Counted from the stretch's first letter, positions 40,209 to 54,309 are shown. The stretch: DNA of 64,000 bases from Cymodocea nodosa (GCA_036874045.1 JAZBRI010000004.1:5332001-5396000); one strand, 5' to 3'. The notes: generated from the sequence alone by a model not told the origin. A program made the numbers and translations.

Positions 40209-41083
40209 TCATACGTATGCCCACCTTAACTCAACTCCGCTTCTCGGCTGTTGTTCAACTGAAGAACCCGTGACGTACTCACGTGTTTCAGTGCTGTCGT
40301 CTTTCGCTGCCTCGTCTCCTCCAAATGTGTCCATCTGATATCGAAAAAGAAAAAAGAAAAAAAAATTTCTTAAAATGCCATGCATCACTGATAAAACACA
40401 ACAATACAAATTAAACAACACCATACATGCAATGTTTCGAAAATTAATTTGCAAAATGACAATCTATATCAGTGAGAAAATTCATGTATTCACAAAAAGG
40501 CTGGTACTTTTGAAAAATAACATTTAATACAATATTTAAAAGAACAAAAAATACACAAAGCACGTGTATCATGCTAAGATATACGAGAGAAATGAGACGA
40601 GCGTTCAAAGCAAACAGGTATAAACACAGACACACACGTATGGTGACGAAAAATGACTTGAGTGTGATTCTGGGGTACTTGGGTCTCGCAATTGCTTGCA
40701 TGCACGGATATATTAAAGGAAGCAAAAGTAATCATCAACCAGCCATCCAGTGTATATATGTTTCCATATATCACATTAATCAGGTTATAATTGAATGTGT
40801 AAACACATGAAATTGAATTGTGCTTGTAGGTTACGTACATGTACACTAACATTGATTGATTGATTGAATGATACATGAAGAAAATAATACGTACAGGGAG
40901 ATACACATATACATACAGAGAAGGTACAAGGATGATGAAACTCACGATATCGTCGTCATCGATCCATGGCAACCTCCAACGTACGTATTTTTTAACCATT
41001 GCAATGAAAGCATGCTTCCGTGCCTCGTGAAACCAAATCCCCAAGGAGGCTTGGCTTGGCTTGGCTTCTTCAGATGCATGCAT
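40209..41083 (-). CDS. Candidate small two-exon gene, 87 aa, unknown function
   Basis: Exon 1 is 40946-41083 (46 codons from ATG) and exon 2 is 40209-40334 (41 codons plus TGA). The intron has a GTGAG donor (40945 downward) and a pyrimidine-rich acceptor ending CAG (40335-40336), and the exons join in phase 0. The product starts MHASEEAKPSQASLGIW and continues through FHEARKHAFIAMVKKYVRWR and LPWIDDDDI in exon 1, then MDTFGGDEAAKDDSTE and a polar C-terminus in exon 2. It has a basic amphipathic middle, an Asp cluster right at the splice junction, no signal peptide and no membrane span. I do not recognise the family. Support is splice logic and protein-like composition on both sides; without homology it could still be chance. 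Confidence 0.5.
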
Positions 41084-42600
41084 GTCTGATTAACTTGGCC
41101 TTGTCCGATCGATCGGTTTCACGACGACGACACTCACACATTCACAAGAAATGAACGGCCCGTGCATGTCTTTTGTCTCGGCCACAAGGAGTAAAGCAGA
41201 AGACGGCCAGCTTTGCAGCTGCTTCCAACCTCGATCCACCTGAAGCAATCCCACTTCACCCCAGCTGTAAGTTGTCTTGTACTTCAACTGTACTGTTCAA
41301 TTTTTATGCTATTTTGGTTTGTGGTGTGTGTGTGTGTGTGTGTGTGTGCTTTTTTCTCTCTTAAACGTCTTGGTATAAAAGATAAGAGAAGATGATGATG
41401 ACTCAGGCTTTTCCTTAAACCAATCATGGTCTTATGGTCCCGTTCGTTTAAGTGCTTTATGGTGATGGTGACTGTAGCTTAACTTGCAAAATGTAACGGG
41501 AAAGTAGGAATAACCTTTGTTTGGTAAACTACTATAACAACCTACAGAATTTCACGTCTACCCTTAACTTAGTTATGATGAAAAGAGTATTATAATTAAT
41601 ATGTACTTCAAAATAAACTATTTTTGTTAATATTATAAAATATATTATAAGATACATTAGATAAATGAAATGTTGTTATATTAATTATCTAATATTATAT
41701 AATGTCGTAATTAACATTAACTAATTAACCTCAATGTTAAAATAACGTCTTTATCATTAACGTTATACAAATAATATCATACTAATCTACTAGTCCAAGG
41801 TTTGAATCTAGTAAATGAAAAAATCACTACCATTAACAAAAATTTTCTTGTAGGTGTAATGGTTGAAATTTAATCCTCACCACCTTCCCTTCCCCATGAA
41901 CTCAAAATTACAGAATTTTTCCAATAGATACCTGAAGGAAAACTACCCCTCTTAACTCTAATTTTTGTATTCTCAATGTCAAAAGTTGTAGATGATTAAT
42001 GATATGATGGATGAAACCAAAAGTTATCCTCCGACTTTTTTCATCATGTAAATTCTATTCATAGAAGGAGCGTACGTGTTTTTTTTACCAATCCAATCCA
42101 TCTCATTCCATTTATCTTTTCTATCCAACCAAAAGACGACAAAAAATACACTGCAACTTTACAAGGAGACAACCCTAGAGCTACAACTTGTGCGATTGTA
42201 CAAATTGATTGTTTGAATTGACACGAAAATACCATTCGCCATAAATTTCAAATAAAACCTGCATTAAGTCAATATTTTCCTAATTCAAACCTTCCAACAC
42301 GATCCATTATTTCAAGTCACCATGTATACAAAAAAAAGGTATTCCACTTTAAATAAATGGAATGGCTTCTGACAAATATCCAGGCATGCATGTGAAACAT
42401 ATTTATACAACCATACAAAAGGGCTTGCTCTATGATTTCCGAAAGATTCCATGATGCAAATTATGGGGCAAAATGATAAGCCAATTCCCGAATCTTCACG
42501 TAAAAGTTCGGCCTTCACTTTCCCACTTCCTGCTTCCATCAGTTCCATGTATTATGATACGGTTTACTACCCCCTAGATTTCTAAAGGCTACACACACCT
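41084..42600. other. Spacer upstream of small gene and downstream of PUR7
   Basis: AT-rich spacer with a (GT)n run at 41324-41348. At about 41436 it reads GGTCCCGTTCGTTT, a start seen in some plant terminal-inverted-repeat elements, but no matching inverted end was found. No gene is recognised. Confidence 0.6.
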
Positions 42601-45600
42601 TCAGAGGGATGACAATGCCTGGGAGACATTCCTTGTCATGCGATCATGAATAGGTTCCTGTGGAAAGGACAAAAGAACAGTGAATTTGTAGACTACCATC
42701 AATTAGTGGACGACGAGTAATCTGCATTACCTTCGACATGGGTAACTTGAAGGTGGATCTTGTGATCGTTTCATATACGAAAATATAACTGCCGTAAAAA
42801 ATGGAGTTAGGTCCTACTTCCATCATAGCCAACGATGACAGGTAGAAATTCGTGAACACAAAAGCAGGTAATTGTTTACTGAAACTTTTGTAGGTCAAAT
42901 AAGTCATTCAAAAGTTTAAACAGAACACTAATTAAAGTTGAAAGATAAATACCGCCATGCAAGTTCGCACACAAGCTCAGCAGGAGCTTCAGGTAGGATC
43001 TGAAATTGCAGAATAAGTCTTACAACTTTTTTATTGCAATTAATGAATGCCTAAAAAAGTCCACCCAAAAAGTACAATTTACCACACCTCGTCTTCATAT
43101 GGATCACAGTGATCCCTAAACCACAGCCTTAGAAATTCCTACACAAAAATTTTTGGTTGATATAAATAAATGGTATCAAATATCACCCAATAGGCAGGCA
43201 TCATCGGGAATTAGAAAAACTATGAAATTAAAAAAATGAAGCTAGCTGTGGAAATTACAAACTAAATTATAACTACGACAGTAGTCATGCCAGATAAATT
43301 TCTTTACATGGAGGAATGAACTGATAAGCCCTGAATTTAAATTCACCAATTGAAACTCTTATTTTAACCGATGTAGTTAAAAAAACTATGGCCTACTCAG
43401 CTTAGACCACTACACGATTGACAAATGAACAAAACCATCTTATAAGATCAAGGTGACTTACTTTTGTGAACACATGACATGTTCTAAACCATTATATATA
43501 AAAAAAATCTAATTTCCAAAGAGTGATTTAAATTAACGAATTGAAATCCTGGACCCACTCCACCGTTTATGAATCTGAAGTCCACTGCATACTGTAAACA
43601 TAAAAGCAAGTTTGCTTGTACATATTATATGCACCTTATCAACATTTTCAGGCTCTAGACCATTGCTAAATCGTTCCTCGTAAGAATTAGCAAGCCAGTA
43701 CCTGCTAGAATCAGGGGTATGCACCTAATACATAAAAGAGATTATATCAAAAAGAATAGCACGAACATAGCAAACGACAGCAACTACACATTTTAAAAAA
43801 TTCTTTTTCCAACTGTTTTTCCCTGTCAGCACTCCCAGAAAGGAATGAGCTATATCACTTAAAGATCACACTCAGATGGGAAATATCAAAGATATTCAAT
43901 GCCCAACCTCATCTATCAAGAGTATGGTTCCATCAGCTGCCTTCCCAAACTCGTATTTTGTGTCTACCAAAAGTAGTCCATTTTCCAAAGCAATTTTCTG
44001 CAGGTAAGAGAAACCACATTTACTAATAGTAACAAAAGTTATTGGTGAGGAGAAAATGGCTAGTGCATTGATTGTCAATTCATTGTTCCAATAAATAAAC
44101 AGGGAAACATGAAGGTTGTTAAGAGACGAGGTGATGAAGGCAGCAGATAGAGAGATTATCTCATCTAGGAGACATGCCGATGTACATACCTAAAGTACCA
44201 AAATCACCTTAAATATGCCCATGCAAGGAAAATATCCATAAAACAGGGAAGAAATTTATTTGTTTTATTGAAAATCAGAATTATATATTATTACGAATTT
44301 GGCTGTCAAAGAGAGCTAGCAAAATACTAAAAAGTTTATCACCTGCCCATAAGCAAATAATCTCAATGCTTTGCTGCTTACTTCTTTGTAGTCGTCTTTG
44401 GTCATCAAGCCTAGCTCGATAATCTGGACAAATAATATATGAGTAGACAAGCACTTGTTAGATGCCAGCCAAGTATTAAGAATGGACAGTCACTAAAAAC
44501 TTAAAGTATATAAAAATGTATAAGAAAAAAAGCAACAGTTGCTATTATCCTTTTACTGTTATATCTATAGGTTAAAGAAAGGTACCAAACAAGATCTGAA
44601 ACAAAATCATCCTATCATTAATTTACATATCTGCTTGAAAAAGGAAAATCCTGCAAATCTATCATAATCTCAGTTCATGAGGAGTTCAATACTGGCGCAC
44701 ATATTCCATATTCCCAATGTCTTCACTTTATAAACCAAGATGGAGATCAGCAAAATTCAAAATTATCACAATATGGCTAATTATAAAAGGATTACAACAC
44801 TAAAAAAAAGCATAAAATATTTGCAGTTGAGAAAATTGATCAAGCTTACACAATACTTGATAAGGAGAATAGTAAAGCACAGAAGAAACCAAGGGGAAGA
44901 TGACGTCACTGTCCACGAATAAGAAGAGGAACATATACATATACGTATCATTGTATCTAGAAGATAAAGTTATTGAAACTTCACAAAGGGACATTATATA
45001 TACCAATATGGCTTATTATGTTTTTTTGAAGAAGGGTATGGGAGAAATCTTAGACATGAATAAGTTTCAAGAAGAGGTTGCACAGAAAAAGAAAAACAGA
45101 TTCTACATATTAGTAAAAGGCAATGGCCTGATAATTGAAAAAGTAAAACACCCTAATAACTAAATCCACCTGCTGACATTTAGAAGTCTCGAACACCATT
45201 TTGTTCCTCACAAATCTAGAAAACTTTTTTTAATCTCAGGAATAAGATTGAGGAAAATTTTCTACAATAAAAACATAGAGAACCAAATCCCTCTGCATAA
45301 CATTTCCTTCATATAAAAAAAGAAATGGCATCATAAAATTCCATTAAAGAATATATACGTATGTATGTGTGGGTGTGTGTGTATATATTATTTGCAACAA
45401 AATAACTGCAAACACCTCATCAGGGGTCACAGGGACATCATGATCTACAGCTTTTGTTGTTGGTGTAAGCATATTAACAGCTAGCTTTTGATTCTTGACC
45501 ATTCCTGAGATGTAGATGAGAAATAATTGATAAAAAATATAATTTTCCAAGGCATTATTTGTTGGGAAAATGGAAGAAAATGACACCGTTACCAATCACA

Positions 45601-48600
45601 CACCATCAGGAAGACTGTTTCCACAATAATTCCTTACACCATTATTATAAACAGTCCAAAGTGATGTATCAGTGCTGCCTGTGATATATCCTCTAACTGC
45701 AGAGAGGGCAGTAATATGTGCTCAGACTTCCGCATGAGTTGCATAATTTCAAGAAATCATATCTAAAGAACCAGCAAGGCCATCCAATATCAACTTGTAC
45801 AGAATACACAGGAATTATACAACCAAAAAAAATCCAGCATCCCTTATTTAATGTTGACAATGCATTAACAAATAATGTAAAAAGAAACTAAAATTTTCAT
45901 AAGAAATGCTCAGCAGTATTGAGAGGAGCATTCATTTGCTTTTCTACTATTTTTTAGAAATTTGTAAGTCATAACTAATACCAACATATAAAATTAAATG
46001 CAAGATTGCATGATTAGATATTTCAATCCTGCCGAATCATCCACTTGAAATTGACCTCTTTAGAGTTCCCTCAGTTTCACTCTCAGCATGTAGGCATGAA
46101 AACAGCAAAAAAAACAACTATGAGCTCACCAACAAATTCCACTGGATAAACTGAACATTTCTTTGCTATTGTCACATTTACGTCAGGAACTGATACCACA
46201 GCATTTGAAGTAATATTTTGGGTCCTGTTGAACCACCAAATACTGGTTTCATTTAGAACCTACAACCATGAGTGTTATGTCAATGACATGCAGATGAAAA
46301 GAAATAAACACAGACCATTTATACACAAAGATCTGATATATTTTAAAGATAAGTAGACTCTGATACAAATCCATCAAAAATAACTGAAGTCCACAAAAGC
46401 TTGTGTTGTCATGTTTTTTGTTCAACTTTTGATAGACACTCTAACCACATTTAACCTTGTACTTCTCCTCTATAACCACATGTGGATGCTTAACTAACAT
46501 GTTCATGATCATGAGTGAGTAAGACTATCATTATATGCTTGAACTCATTTTTGGAGGAGATCAGAAACATGCATGCTAGAATTATTTTTTCACGTACTAT
46601 AATCAGGCATCAATTTCCAAAAAAAAAAAAAATCCATGAGTGACCTTTGATGCAATGGTAAGGTACTAGATCTCATTTTTTTGTTTAACCTGGATTGGTT
46701 ACAGGCTGTTATTTTGATGAATTTGTTGCTGGACAGATACACATACATTTGCTGCTGGTATAACTTAGATTTAATGAATGAAATATAGAAAACCTCTTTT
46801 TCCACTTTCTTTAATCCAAAAATGATGTCAATAATCCAAAGAATCAAATATATTTTGAACAGAAGTAAATACATTAAAATCAAGAAAACAACAGGAGCTT
46901 AAACAAGCTGGAGGCATACTTAAAAACAAAAACAAAACCCAGATCCTCAAAAAGAAGGCTAGTACCTAAGGGAAACTAAAACAAAAGGATTGGTCAAACA
47001 GAAAGGGAAAACCAGATCCTCAAAAAGTCACAAGTAACTCAAACAAGATGACAGTCTCAACATCAAAAAGCTCATTATGGGCTCTCGAGCTTCATGACCA
47101 ATCACAACACACTAGTTTGGACTTTAAGATATTGCTCATCATGGGCTGTGTTCCGTAAGATGCTACCATTGTTTTCCAACCACCCATACCACCAAATAGC
47201 ATGAGGGATGATACCATTTCTAACCATCCAACAATCCCAGAAGACCAAAATGTCATTCTCGTTTTGGGATTGCAAACCAATCAGTGATCTCACCATCCAT
47301 TAATGGAGGGGCAAGCAAAGAAGAGATACCAAACATTTTCATCTAAAAGAAAAACTAGCAAACACTGTAAGGTGGAACACCCTCCTCTGTAATACTAATT
47401 CCATAGGTAAGAAGCATTAAGAATAAATTTAATTAAACAGATCTAACAAAAACCTACTCCACTAAATAAGGCAAGGCAAGCAACCAAGGTATGACCAATT
47501 CATGCCTTGGTGCCTAAGCACATGCCTTAAAAAGTATGACTGCACCAAATATAACTCCACCAAAAGCTGAGATTCCGTAGAGGGAATTGACTGGAAAACT
47601 CTATCCTTTCTCTATCAGTCCACAAACATGAGTGACAAAGAGACCAATGAAGAGCCATGAGTGTGGAGGTAAGAAAGAAGTGTAATGAGTTCAAACAATA
47701 CTGTATTATTTAAATTCCTTCTGAATTGGATAGTAAACCAAACAAATAAATCCAAAAAAAATAATAATATAAAACATTAAAGCATTGAAAAAATATAACA
47801 CGATATTTAATGATACTTTATAAGCATTATAGATCCAAGCATCCAACTACCTAGATCACAAAAACCATCTTGGCACCTTGCTAATTAATTCTTTAAACAA
47901 GACTGGTTACAAGAAATTATTTTGACAAATTTTGTTTCTAGATGTGTATATGTGTACCCGACTGATGTATTTTGTATTTAATGAATGAAATACAGAAAGT
48001 TTCTTTTATCCATTTCATTTTCGTCCTTTTCTCTCATTACAGAGAAGTTTACATATAATTGGTTATTCTATAGATCCTACATTGGTGGAAGCCTCACACA
48101 CAAGATCTCCTCTTTTATACTATAAGCATTCTGGTTCCGGGCATCATCTTCTGCATATTTATGATGTATCAAGTGTTCTGACTTTCACGATTTTGTTCTG
48201 TGATGACCACAAGATTATGAAGATAGAAAGAATAACTTGTGATCTTAAGGATTTTTCTAATATTATTTGAAATGGAATGTTAAATCTTTCTGACTTCAAT
48301 TTTCTTCTTCTTTTTCCATTTTCTTCAAGTTAGCTCATCTTACTTTGTATGGTTAATCAAATCTTTGTCACCCCACTCACATAGCATTTTCCTTTTCCAT
48401 TTCTCCTCTTTGTGCATCGTATTCCAACCAACCACAAATACCACACTTCAAATAAAATTAGTTGCATACTAGCAAAAGCATTTATGATTCCTTTATAGCT
48501 AATTACAATTCTCCCTGATGAGCTTGAAAACAGCAGCAATTGCACTCATTGCAAGTGCGCAAAAAAAAAATCATAGCCCACACTCTATTTCTTCTCGATC

Positions 48601-49271
48601 ATATGAAGTTTATTGCTAGTACCATTCTTTATTAGAATGCATGAATGCAATTATGCCGATGTATACGTTCCTTCTCTCTATTTGTCCTCAGGGACTTCAC
48701 ATATTCACAACAACTTTTTATTTGACCGCTTAATAAGATTAAAAAAAAATCAATATGAGCATTACAGAGAGAATGGTCAAAGAAAAAAACCTGGCCTTTG
48801 AATGGAATGGAAGCGAGCACTCTATCAAAAGCGCTTTGTCTATCCGTAGTAACCAAGACCAAATAATCCCCAGCATCATACACATCCCTCACCTTCAAAA
48901 AGAAAACAAAAGGCCAAAGAGAATGCCGATCAAAAGAGGCAAACAAGAGAGAAGACAACTTCCAGAACACAATCCCCCTTCGTTACCTTGCCCCGGGCCT
49001 TGGATCTGATCCCAGGGACGGTGAGGTCGAGATGCGTCTCCGAGAGGCAGTTGGAGAAGGAGTCCCCCGCGGCGCGGAGGACCTCGTCGCGGTGGCGGGG
49101 ATCAGCAGAGAGGAGCTGGAGCGATGCCATGGGGGAAGTGGCGGTGGCGTGTCTAGGGTTTGGCGTGAGAGAGTAGCGGGGAGAGAAGCGGAGACCGGAA
49201 AAGGAAGGAGTGAATGGGGTTTTGCGAGGGTTTAGAGAAGCGATGGCCGTCGGAAGCTTGGAGGCATCCAT
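42601..49271 (-). CDS. PUR7: Phosphoribosylaminoimidazole-succinocarboxamide synthase (SAICAR synthetase)
   Basis: Step of de novo purine synthesis joining CAIR and aspartate with ATP to give SAICAR, in plastids. Twelve minus-strand exons: 48987-49271, 48791-48892, 46130-46259, 45604-45696, 45416-45504, 44343-44423, 43908-43997, 43635-43724, 43088-43138, 42953-42999, 42731-42788 and 42601-42657. All have GT..AG introns and the phases sum to 390 aa. Family motifs: [20 protein letters not shown] with QSAFDR (~94-117), [22 protein letters not shown] (271-279), and [14 protein letters not shown] across an exon junction (~287-300). The C-terminus [18 protein letters not shown] matches the usual plant end. 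The first ~45 residues are Ser/Pro/Arg-rich with few acids, as in a transit peptide. The ATG at 49271 is the only in-frame start that begins this peptide cleanly. Intron 2 (46260-48790) holds LINE remnants. No disruption is seen. Confidence 0.95.
46688..48010. repeat. Related LINE-like 3'-tail copies in PUR7 intron 2
   Basis: Two plus-strand stretches, about 46688-46805 and 47900-48010, share the same order of words: TGGTTACA, TTATTTTGA, AATTTTG/AATTTGTTGCT, then TTTAATGAATGAAATAYAGAA. They look like diverged copies of one non-LTR retrotransposon tail. Identity was judged by eye only. Confidence 0.45.
46900..47400 (-). mobile_element. LINE ORF2 end fragment (zf-RVT-like), decayed
   Basis: On the minus strand near 47310-47400 a broken frame gives GGCSTLQC, then [14 protein letters not shown]. 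This matches the Cys-pair and HLFFxCP pattern of the zinc-binding domain at the end of plant LINE reverse transcriptases (family knowledge). It is followed by stops and an AT/T-rich tail. It sits in PUR7 intron 2 in the same orientation as the gene. It is short and frameshifted, so the call is tentative. Confidence 0.4.
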
Positions 49272-49324
49272 GTCCCAAACTCGTGTCGCGACGACCACGA
49301 CTCGCTTATGCTTCGGCGTCTGCT

Positions 49325-49332
49325 TATTTATA
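49325..49332 (-). promoter_or_regulatory. Candidate TATA box of PUR7
   Basis: Minus strand reads TATAAATA, 54 bases upstream of the PUR7 ATG at 49271. An (ATT)n run lies just further upstream (49351-49371). The position is plausible for a short 5' leader; no transcript evidence was available. Confidence 0.5.
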
Positions 49333-49989
49333 TGCTCATTCTTTTGCATAATATTATTATTATTATTATTTACACCAAGGGTCTACATTTGTCTTATAAA
49401 TTAACATCGAACGGTGGAAAAGAAAGATTGCTTGGCTACTGATTTCTTCCTTTTGTCTTCAAGGTTTTATTTTTTCACGATATCCTATCGACTTGAATTT
49501 AAAGTTTAGGACATGTATCAAGTTATCTTCCGAGTACTACTCGCTCTGTGCCTTTATCCAAATATTAATCAGAAACAAGTTCGCAGAGATTTCCTACTCT
49601 CGTGAAAAGATCGCAATCGTCGATGAAATCCAACGGCAAAAATAAAATGGGAATGTTGATGCATCAATTCTGGACTGATTTTTTATTACCGAACGTGCGA
49701 ATCATAGTTAAGATTTTATTTTATTTTTATAGTTCTTATAAAATATAAAATAGAAAAGACCACCATTGATTTCTCTTGAATGGTAAAAAAGACATCAACT
49801 TAAATTAATTTATTCGAAAACAAGTTCGATGACGGACATGTACACTGAAAAGAAAGAATATGTACTGGTTCTAGAAATGGAACCACACATCACCACTTGA
49901 CTTGAGACCAAACCACGATGATCGAACCAGTTCATTCATTCCTGAACTATCATCACAAAACACATTTTGTTGACAAACAAGATGTGTGG

Positions 49990-52900
49990 TTATTGTGGAA
50001 CGTTCGCCTGTGGTTGCTGGTTTTGGCCCGAACAGGCTTCATGTAGGTGCTTCACAGCGTTGTCGTAATGCAAAAATCCCAAGAACCAAAACTCGTGGTT
50101 GTCGACAGAGACCACTTGGATGTATTTTTCTGCAGGCTTATCTTTGCTTGCCGAAGGATTAATAGTCCTTAGCTGGTGCAGGGGAATAACCACCTGCTCA
50201 ATTGATGAGGAACAAACACCACCACCACTCACATCATGAGAAGAACAAGAACGATAATCAAACTACTGCTGGTTAATGACTTGTTTGGATAATTGGATAG
50301 AAAGTAAAGTAGTAGCACCGGTTACTGCTGGTTATTGTTTTGTATTATCGATATATTTATTTCAATTATTTGGTGACTGTAATCACCATATACTTAATGC
50401 TTTGTATTGTTGATATATTTGGAGATTATATTCTTGATGTATTCTTGTACGGGCCTAAATTTACTAAATGTATCTTTTGGCAAATCTAGTTTGTTTTATG
50501 ACTATTTTTTTATTTGCTCACACATTGATGTTTAATTTTAATTTTTACACCATTTTTTACAATCATTCTTGCCTTTTCAGTTCAATGTGTAGGCTGTTTT
50601 TCATTGCATTTATAAGTTGATTAGTTTAATATCAGATTTCGTATTTTTTTTGTTTGACTAATATAACTAGAGAGTATAAGACATTGTTCTCTTGTATTTT
50701 TTATGATTAGTTAGGATTTATAAAGTTAAACATTATTTATTTTAACTTGCTTGGATGTTATAATATTTCATAGCTATTATGATGCCAAACCACTTAAGCA
50801 GTAAGTTAGGGTGCTGAACTGATGGCCAGGCTGAATTTGGATATTTAAATGCACTTAATAAATATGGTTCATTTTGATGTTAAGAAAATATTTCAATGTT
50901 ACTGAGTTACTACTTAAATTAAAAAAGAATATACAAAAACACAAGTAATAATATCAAATATATATATACTTTCTAATTTTTTATTATTGATGCCTAGGCA
51001 CCCAAACTTACCAGATTCCTCAATAAGCATGGACTGTTATGTGAAGAAAAAAAAGAAGAACAAATGAAATACATACCTTGTAGTAGCTCCATTCAGTTTT
51101 CTCTCCGTTTTTATATGAGAGAGGGTTATCACTGCAAAAGGCAAGTTTTGCAGTAGATAGGTATAAGATTCCCATGATGGGGCCCGCAGAGGTAGATAAG
51201 TAGCAAGCAAAAGACTTCTTCAACTGCTCCTCGGGAGGTACTTCGAAACTTTGTCTAAAAATTTTCTCATAACCACCTTCTGCTATAACTTTGGTGGTCT
51301 GTGTGATACGCCCCATGGCAGCATCAGCAAAACTATGTCCAGTCCTCACTGTAAAAAAAAAAGTCATACCATAAGCACAGAACTAATCACCAACTTGTAA
51401 ATAATACATTAAAACTTATCTTTACCAAGTAAATTGGAAGTTTACTGTATACATATGAAAACAGTTTATTTTTTTAACAACATCAATGATGGATAAATAT
51501 TAAAAATCTAAATAAATTATAACGATGCCTCAAATAGCTTGTTGCAGAGCTGGAAGGTGGGCAGGACTAAAACAAATATACAGAGTTTCAAGCCTTGTTA
51601 CATGTGAGCATAGTCTAACCACATCTTCAAGAATGACAACTATCCTACAGTTGTGTTATGTTGCAGTATAAAAAAGCACTCTTAGAGCAAAGCTAGTGCA
51701 CATGACCAGTGGTAGAAAATATCTACAGTATTCCAAAAAAAATTTTCATTCCACAAGCATTAGAAATTCACAATTGTTTCGTAAGCATACCAGTACCCAG
51801 GCAAAATAGTGCCCATAATCATTCCAATTAACCATCTTCAACGGAACTACTGCATCTAGACTTCTATTTGTTTGCGAACCTATTACACATGGCTATACTT
51901 GACAACCAACAACAAGCTTTAGAACCTATTATTTGTGATTCAGTGGCCAACCTTTTCAAATCTCCATTATAGCATAATCTGTCCAGAAACCAACCCTGTC
52001 TCTCTGAAAACTAAATTCTCGATGCATATGAGAGTTGGCCACATTTTAACCAAAGCACAGGTGGGTACATGCTACCTCTCCCTTCCTGCAGTTATGTACA
52101 AAGATAGAAGGGGGTACTAGGGTACTTTAGCAACCCCCCCAACCTTAAGATTTAAAAAAAAAATTATACTGTTAATAATATTATTTTATGCATATACTAA
52201 AATTTTTTTTAAAAACTACTAACATAAGGGTAACTTTTGCAAAATAACTAAGTCTATCTAATTCCTTAAAAAACCTTACCCCACTAATGAATAACCCACT
52301 ACTTTTGTTGGTAAAAAAAACCATCGCAAAACACACTCATCACTCCACTTGTTAACCCATTGCAAAAACCAAACAACAATGGGCCTTGCACTTGATGATC
52401 AATGTTCCTAGAACAAAATTCATGGCAATTGTCCATTGACAGACACATGGACAAGGATGCAAAGTGACGGAAAGTAATGACAACACAACAAGTGCACCAA
52501 CATGCCACCACAAGCTAACTTCAAGTTTCTATTGTAATCTTCTCTTTCTGATAATATTCATTTTACTCAATGTATCAATTTTCCTTAAAATGTAATCATG
52601 TTTCATTTCTTCTTATCAATTTATTAATTTGATATTAGTTTTTTATTGAAAACTATATTCCGTTAAAAAATTCATCAATTTCCTTGGAATCTTCTCATAT
52701 TTTCCTTAATACAGTAATGAAAATAATGACGTTTTAGACTGTTGATTTCATTTTACGTTATTTTTATTTTAGATAAGCAAATAATCATTTTGTTATTTGA
52801 TATGTCATACATTGGTCATGAACTCACGATAATGGAATTTCATTGTTATATGTAGTTCAATATATATAGACAAGGTTGTAACAAGAATATTAAAAGAACA

Positions 52901-53957
52901 AATCAATGATTCAAATGCAAGCTGATCACCTTTAAAGTAAAGTTGAGTAAAGATAAATTTAGCAAATCTTCCCTTTGATACCGATCTATGTCCTCCCATG
53001 GGCAGAGCCAATATTCTTTAAAACAAAATCAAGTAGACATAAATTTAGCAAATCTTCCCTCTGATCCTAGTCTATGTATCAGAATTTATTTTTTTACAAA
53101 AACATAATATGGCAAAACATGATCATGTTAAAATATATCATTTTTAGTTTCACTTTAGCCCCTTAAATCTTAAATTTCTGAGTTCGCCACTGCTTGCAGC
53201 ATACTCCAATGACCAACAAAACATTACTGTTGGTGCTTGAGTCTGACAAAACCAAAGGGCATGAAGGACAAATTAATAAAACAATGGAAGTCTAAAGCGT
53301 TATTCTGAGGCATCCAGACATGGGGATAAAACAAAAGCAAGGAAAGGATAAACGAAATCCCCCATTTCAGTTGTGCTACTCACAGTGTTGCCAAGTATTC
53401 TCTGCAAGATCCTCAGTCTTCCTCGTCGCCTCTCCCACCTTCTTCCTCCATCGCCCCAGCAAACTCTTCACTTTATCCATCGACACTGTTCAAAGAAGGC
53501 CCGCGCAAAAACTCAGACAACCAAACTACAAATCAGAAACCAAATTCTCAAAAAAAGAGAAAAAAAGAAAAAGCAGCTTCCATACCCAACAAACAAAAGA
53601 AAAAGGGCACTCACTTTTGGAGGAGGACGGTGGATTCGGAGCTGGTGTGATATAAGGATTCGATTCTCCAGGCATAGAAGTAGCAGCTGCGGCAGGAGCT
53701 TCCGGCAGATCAAGGGGTACCTCCTGCGTCAAGTTGCTGCTCCAGGTAACAGACTTGTGCGCTGGTGCAGGGCCTGCTTCCGCCACCGCCGCCTCCGGCT
53801 GGTAAGTCATGGGCAGGGGTGCAAGATCCTCGGGGTCAAGCTTGGGGTAGGAGACAAGCTCCGGCGCAGGGGGCGGTGAAGAGGGGGCAGCCGGAGGAGG
53901 CGGCGGTGACTTAGTGGTGTTCTTCTCGTGGAGATCGACCGTGGAGAACTGCTCCAT
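49990..53957 (-). CDS. GRAM domain protein, GEM-like (GLABRA2 expression modulator family)
   Basis: Four minus-strand exons, 53615-53957, 53384-53485, 51077-51348 and 49990-50193 (TAA), join in phase to 306 aa, close to the ~300 aa of GEM. The N-terminal third is Pro/Ala-rich and contains [13 protein letters not shown] and [15 protein letters not shown], blocks typical of GEM and GEM-like 1. Next is a Lys-rich helix ([20 protein letters not shown]) ending [19 protein letters not shown]. The GRAM domain (~173-296) has [45 protein letters not shown] and [23 protein letters not shown] domains bind phosphoinositides or other membrane lipids. GEM itself affects epidermal cell fate, and relatives respond to ABA. 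Which subgroup member this is stays open. Its 3' end lies 718 bases from the PUR7 start, in tandem. No disruption is seen. Confidence 0.93.
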
Positions 53958-54309
53958 TTCGGCACCGAAGTGTCGGCTCTTTCGCCGTCGTCCTCCCGAT
54001 TCTGAGACGTTGCGGCTCTCTCGGAGATGGTGGCGGGGCCGCACGCTCTCTCCGGCAAATCAGGACGGCGCAGCAGACGGTGGATGGCGACCGATTTCAA
54101 ATACCGATCCGAGCTACTGCCGACGGACGGATGGATGATCCTTATCTCACGTGACTCACGTCAGAGTAAACCCATCCCTACCCGTAACCTTCGTAGTTGT
54201 CGTTGTTATTGAAATCATAATAATTAACACAATATTCAATTAACTGATAGAAATCTTTGGTTAATTAACTAAGATCCGACTATCCGATCCGACTACCTGG
54301 TTCGTGTCG

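Noticed and set aside
40574-40945. Continuation of the small gene's exon 1 frame on the minus strand
   Set aside because: After IDDDDI the reading becomes AT-rich and hydrophobic, as expected for intron, and a GTGAG donor sits exactly at the change.
41430-41560. Possible MITE starting GGTCCCGTTCGTTT
   Set aside because: No matching inverted end or target duplication was found downstream.
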